Shown here: in pieces, positions 61,901 through 64,000 of the stretch
Numbering within the stretch: the first letter of the stretch is position 1
Layout of the letters: the number at the start of each line of letters is the position of its first letter
DNA from: Candidatus Caenarcanales bacterium
Lineage (GTDB): Bacteria > Cyanobacteriota > Vampirovibrionia > LMEP-6097
Direction of reading: 5' to 3'
Assembly (NCBI GenBank): GCA_013216135.1
Contig: JABSOS010000008.1
Span: 1 to 64,000 of the forward strand
DNA length: 64,000 bases
Position numbers and translations under genes: made by a program
The notes under the pieces: model-generated
Database searches by the model: none
Seen by the model: the letters and a program-made list of their open reading frames with translations, nothing else
What the model was told of the DNA's origin: nothing

Positions 61901-63492
61901 AGATTAAGTACTCCATTTTGTCCTTTATCTATTTGCTCTTTAACTATATGTTTGTAAATTTGAGCAGTGAGTTTCTGAGATTTTTCAGAAAATGGTTCTG
62001 AGATTAAACTGAGTAAATCATCAATCTCCAAAGGAAGCTCACTTCTCATTTGATTGAAATTAATGCTTCGAGCAAGAAATTTTTGATCAGTTCTAACTTT
62101 TAATAGGCTAGATATTAGAAAGCTTTGCTTGACAATATTATTTACTGAGATATTTAAATCTCTAGATTCAATATTAACTTTATCTTTATTGAATTTTAAT
62201 GGAATGTCTTTGAAAACTGCTTGAACACTGGGTTCTCTATATTCATCTTCATCATTCCAGTCTTTTAGTTTTTCTGGATAGTATTTCAAATGAGGTTCTA
62301 AGCCATCAAAGAGAGTATTATTTTCAATTCTTGAATGATCATTGTGATTGGAATTATAGAAGATAGCAGATTTATAGTTGGATTGTGCTTCATCTATATC
62401 TACGCCAATCTTTATTGAAGGAATAGCTTTTAGTGATGGTGAGTTTTTTATGTTATTAACAAGTTTAATAATGTCTGTGACATTTTCCTTAGTAAGGTAT
62501 AAGCCTGATTGATTAGTTAGTAGCTCTGGGAAGTTGAATTTATCTCCGTCACTTAGTTGGTTTTCAGTTATTTTTGAGCTAGTGTAAGACTTTGATTCAT
62601 ACTTATTAAGATTTTGCTTAATAAAAGCATCTTCTTTATCATTTAGATTGAGTGATAAAGAAAGACCGATCTTATATTCTGGTTCAATATCAAATCGACT
62701 TGCTGGAGGGATTATTAGCTGTGCTAAATCTTCTTTTTCTCTGTTATTTTCTTTGATAGCTTTCGTGAGTTGAGCTAGTTGCCAATGATCACTTTTGATA
62801 TTGTCAACATCGTTAATTAAGATTTGCTCTATTTTACTCAGATAAGTATCTTTTTTATGTTCACTATCAAAGCTTTTATTAGCTTTACTATAAATATTTA
62901 TTAATAGGTCAGTTAAATCACTGTTTTGTATATTTTTACTATGATCGGGAAAATCAGGCTCTAGGTCAGGGTTATAGGTTTTTATCATTTTATTCATGAA
63001 GGCTATATAATCTATAAAATTATTATCAAGCTCTTCTATTATCGATTTCTTTCGTTCATTAGTAAGTTTACTTTTTACTATCCCTTTATTAAAGTTACTT
63101 TTAAAATTGATTAACTCTTCGATAAAACTATTAAGCGCTTCTTCTTTTTTGCTATTTCTATTATTTGGAACCATCAACTCAAATTTTTTGAAATCTTGTT
63201 GAGATTTGCCATAGAAGGCATTAATATCAGATAAATTTGGGACTTGATAAGCTTTGAAAAGTTCAGCCTGTTCTTTTAATGAATATTTTTCTTGAATATA
63301 TTTTTTTAACTGACTAAAAGCTTCTGTAATAATTTTTTGCTCATTATCTTTAAAATTAATATTAAGCTTGAGAGTTTTGGGCGTTACTTTTTTCTTGATT
63401 TCTATATCAGTATTTAAGGCAGCATTGTTTATTTCAGATCTATTCTCTGAATAAAATGAATAATCTTCTTTGTTGCTTCCTGTTATTTCCAT
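58951..63492 (-). CDS. Giant 1513-aa unknown protein
   Basis: A very long, uninterrupted frame, the largest gene of the window. The protein is Lys/Asn/Leu-rich, soluble, and almost entirely helical. No signal peptide, membrane helix or Cys-rich domain was seen. Repeated units like 'F.....L..L...FE.F.K.I..' (for example around residues 640-720 and 780-860) suggest an irregular alpha-solenoid. A Pro/Ser-rich short segment SIPSPSPR is at about 540. It starts at the ATG at 63492 with no Shine-Dalgarno. It shares base composition and isolation with the unknowns at 3235 and 39508. It could be a secreted giant effector or a structural scaffold; neither is demonstrated. Confidence 0.7.
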   Translation of the reverse strand: MEITGSNKEDYSFYSENRSEINNAALNTDIEIKKKVTPKTLKLNINFKDNEQKIITEAFSQLKKYIQEKYSLKEQAELFKAYQVPNLSDINAFYGKSQQDFKKFELMVPNNRNSKKEEALNSFIEELINFKSNFNKGIVKSKLTNERKKSIIEELDNNFIDYIAFMNKMIKTYNPDLEPDFPDHSKNIQNSDLTDLLINIYSKANKSFDSEHKKDTYLSKIEQILINDVDNIKSDHWQLAQLTKAIKENNREKEDLAQLIIPPASRFDIEPEYKIGLSLSLNLNDKEDAFIKQNLNKYESKSYTSSKITENQLSDGDKFNFPELLTNQSGLYLTKENVTDIIKLVNNIKNSPSLKAIPSIKIGVDIDEAQSNYKSAIFYNSNHNDHSRIENNTLFDGLEPHLKYYPEKLKDWNDEDEYREPSVQAVFKDIPLKFNKDKVNIESRDLNISVNNIVKQSFLISSLLKVRTDQKFLARSINFNQMRSELPLEIDDLLSLISEPFSEKSQKLTAQIYKHIVKEQIDKGQNGVLNLSKANTINSTIDDLERTLSIPSPSPRLLKELVKNYAGDKKVELVQRIHKSNSKKFPIIDLDANEIQKLVYMSKNPILENRTRKIKNILDYSSNIEWNEFVKVLSIIDPKNLDDNELRNHLIKKLEPLNFEDFVKSISFLEDNISKDFFETILKTKVKDFFGGSDQLLGIFNEIKEIDFDGINEYATTFANEHNLDLFKSFTHKQPFKNLKQLFIPNKPFEDEIPAFLEDFLKEKGIENINYSFDEFKENFPPSMVDEFLSLLGTKYQGETQLNKGFDFFEKFEDYIKEISIDDIFELSKAKESLKRPFSLIPVSNFFVASNIEPGRYCPNEFGNKSAMIPMNKNTDTLYAIDKILEKPIKKFSLPHKSKKRRQVLKKIKELKPELQKRVVDSLRITNNNDMFDIQSLLNDDKEQVAKDTLLDKVQFTDSQNFKQIFNTEFSEEKRLSKIRVLLNSHTSRPISKQDQEKFKRNNNLEKYQAQGFIDNLGKNFLSYSYRVPFLDYLFKNANKFNQESKNFLVKIIADNPFLLKRLDQLNLDSNQYKNLINNLEEIPTHAISSILSGNNIGYSSKLSFLNKLYDLGMEVDYKLIPIKNISTDDNINFNEDLEELKNLPVNLRSKILSKTQFVNDEQLIQALKYKGFYPSDKENIASNVVIIRNPKNLGLAFDQDLDLSINGRVNLLNAAYKRHDKEDLIKLIQNIELDKNTKQIIKNFVMINGNLFNELKDFGFSEYEIDEVSEGIKKLSNHNFNLLFNENIPLRNRKNILKSIFKYASPEPHDLLENMNDFIKFSSEKAKKHEETFSKLGLKSIFTDLFLKGIIGYKYIDKIPFKEEELFKILDPEKNKDLKAEDFRLILQSDLPPTPFKLNLVNDILRSIKTEYIQLSNPSYNSGLSKFDKLNNKLRVLAESIISDPKLGKELFNKDKTLTEFLNKHPAGLNIRKFLAENINKNHSYLLEYLNFPQHDFPAHKYYNLNQLRSSN

Positions 63493-63589
63493 CCGTAAAT
63501 ATTTAAGATATTAATTTTAGCTTTACCTTATAGATACTTAGATTAAATTCTACTTATCATTCAGATTTATCGTATTACAATAGTAGCTA

Positions 63590-64000
63590 GTGCTCAATCA
63601 AAACATTAAATCCAAAACTCTTCAAATTATGGAAAAAGCAGCTTTAGCTGCTGCAGAAATTCAGTTAGATTACTTTAGACAGTTTGATAAATTAAACCCA
63701 GAGGAAAAGCAACCAAAAGATTTTGTTACTGAAGCTGATAAAAAGTCTGAAGAGAGAATAATTGAGATTTTATCTGAAGAATTCCCTGATTATGGTTTTA
63801 TCGGTGAGGAGTCTGGTGAGACTAATCCCTCAGCTAAGCAGAAATTTGTTATTGATCCTTTAGATGGAACTGTAAATTTTATGAAAGGGGTTCCTTTCTT
63901 TTGTGTTTCAATTGGGCTTGCTGATTTAGGTGATTCTGAGAAATTAGAAAGCATCGAACAAATTAAAGCTGGTTATATTTATGCTCCATATTTAAAGGAA
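63590..64000 (+). CDS. Inositol monophosphatase-family protein (truncated at window edge)
   Basis: The first 137 codons of a gene that runs off the right edge. PKDFVTEADKKSEERI, the metal-binding Glu pair in GEESG, and the motif VIDPLDGTVNFMKGVPFFCVSIGLA (WIDPLDGT-type) identify the IMPase/SuhB/CysQ family of Mg2+/Li+-sensitive phosphatases. Which substrate (inositol phosphate, PAP or fructose bisphosphate) is undecided. The GTG start at 63590 has TACAAT ending 8 nt upstream and no Shine-Dalgarno. Divergent from the giant gene; 97 bp apart. Confidence 0.88.
   Translation, partial: MLNQNIKSKTLQIMEKAALAAAEIQLDYFRQFDKLNPEEKQPKDFVTEADKKSEERIIEILSEEFPDYGFIGEESGETNPSAKQKFVIDPLDGTVNFMKGVPFFCVSIGLADLGDSEKLESIEQIKAGYIYAPYLKE

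Overview
The window is AT-rich bacterial chromosomal DNA using the standard genetic code: TAA, TAG and TGA all act as stops. No rRNA, CRISPR array, phage module or complete insertion sequence was seen. The housekeeping genes point to a respiring, non-photosynthetic bacterium. They include nuoD, ubiE/menG, a long-chain polyprenyl diphosphate synthase, hemH, system II cytochrome c maturation (ccsA/resB), ispG, tig, rpmF, nadK and tadA. Operons are dispersed: single nuoD, oppB-type and malG-type genes stand without their partners. One small secreted protein carries an 'R..RLE..LFG' repeat that I associate with Cyanobacteriota and Melainabacteria-like genomes. A respiring Melainabacteria-type lineage is therefore my best guess, but it is inference and untested.

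Layout. 0-8 kb: a secreted protein, orphan nuoD, an arginase-fold protein lacking its metal ligands, a 712-aa unknown, tig and rpmF divergent, and an orphan OppB-like permease. 8-13 kb: an effector-like unknown, a hipA/hipB-type toxin-antitoxin pair with three 18-bp palindromic operators exactly 81 bp apart, then ugd-uxs (UDP-glucuronate and UDP-xylose). 13-18 kb: an HExxH protein, an RlmD-type methyltransferase, and ispG.

18.0-26.5 kb is the most unusual part: ten co-directional genes, nearly all with strong Shine-Dalgarno sequences. They encode low-complexity, acidic, Gln-rich and coiled-coil proteins that share an N-terminal motif (MVG.IG..IK) and a recurring G..MI..G motif. Among them is a 2-oxoglutarate/Fe(II) oxygenase. 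This looks like an undescribed export or surface-assembly locus. I cannot assign it to a known system.

26.5-35.9 kb: a thioesterase, an orphan MalG-like permease, a 327-bp foldback repeat whose outer stem contains the ribosome-binding site of the next gene (a methyltransferase), a class III aminotransferase plus aldehyde dehydrogenase operon, ccsA-resB, and tRNA-Ser. 35.9-38.8 kb: four overlapping genes for small secreted proteins, then ubiE. 38.8-46 kb: structured intergenic DNA, several unknown proteins (one Nudix-like), an RluD-type pseudouridine synthase, glutamate dehydrogenase, and a lipoprotein pair. 45.6-47.6 kb: a TetR-controlled alpha/beta hydrolase and DUF1348 pair with a clear palindromic operator. 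47.6-64 kb: several lineage-specific proteins (including one of 1513 aa), a large surface protein paralogous to the first gene of the window, polyprenyl synthase, tadA, nadK, a DUF4143-type ATPase, a gene split by an in-frame stop, hemH, a DoxX protein, and a truncated inositol monophosphatase-family gene at the right edge.

Two features recur across the window. Many genes have a -10-like hexamer ending 6-8 nt before the start codon and no Shine-Dalgarno, which predicts leaderless mRNAs. A dispersed structured repeat is present in three copies (one complete, two partial).
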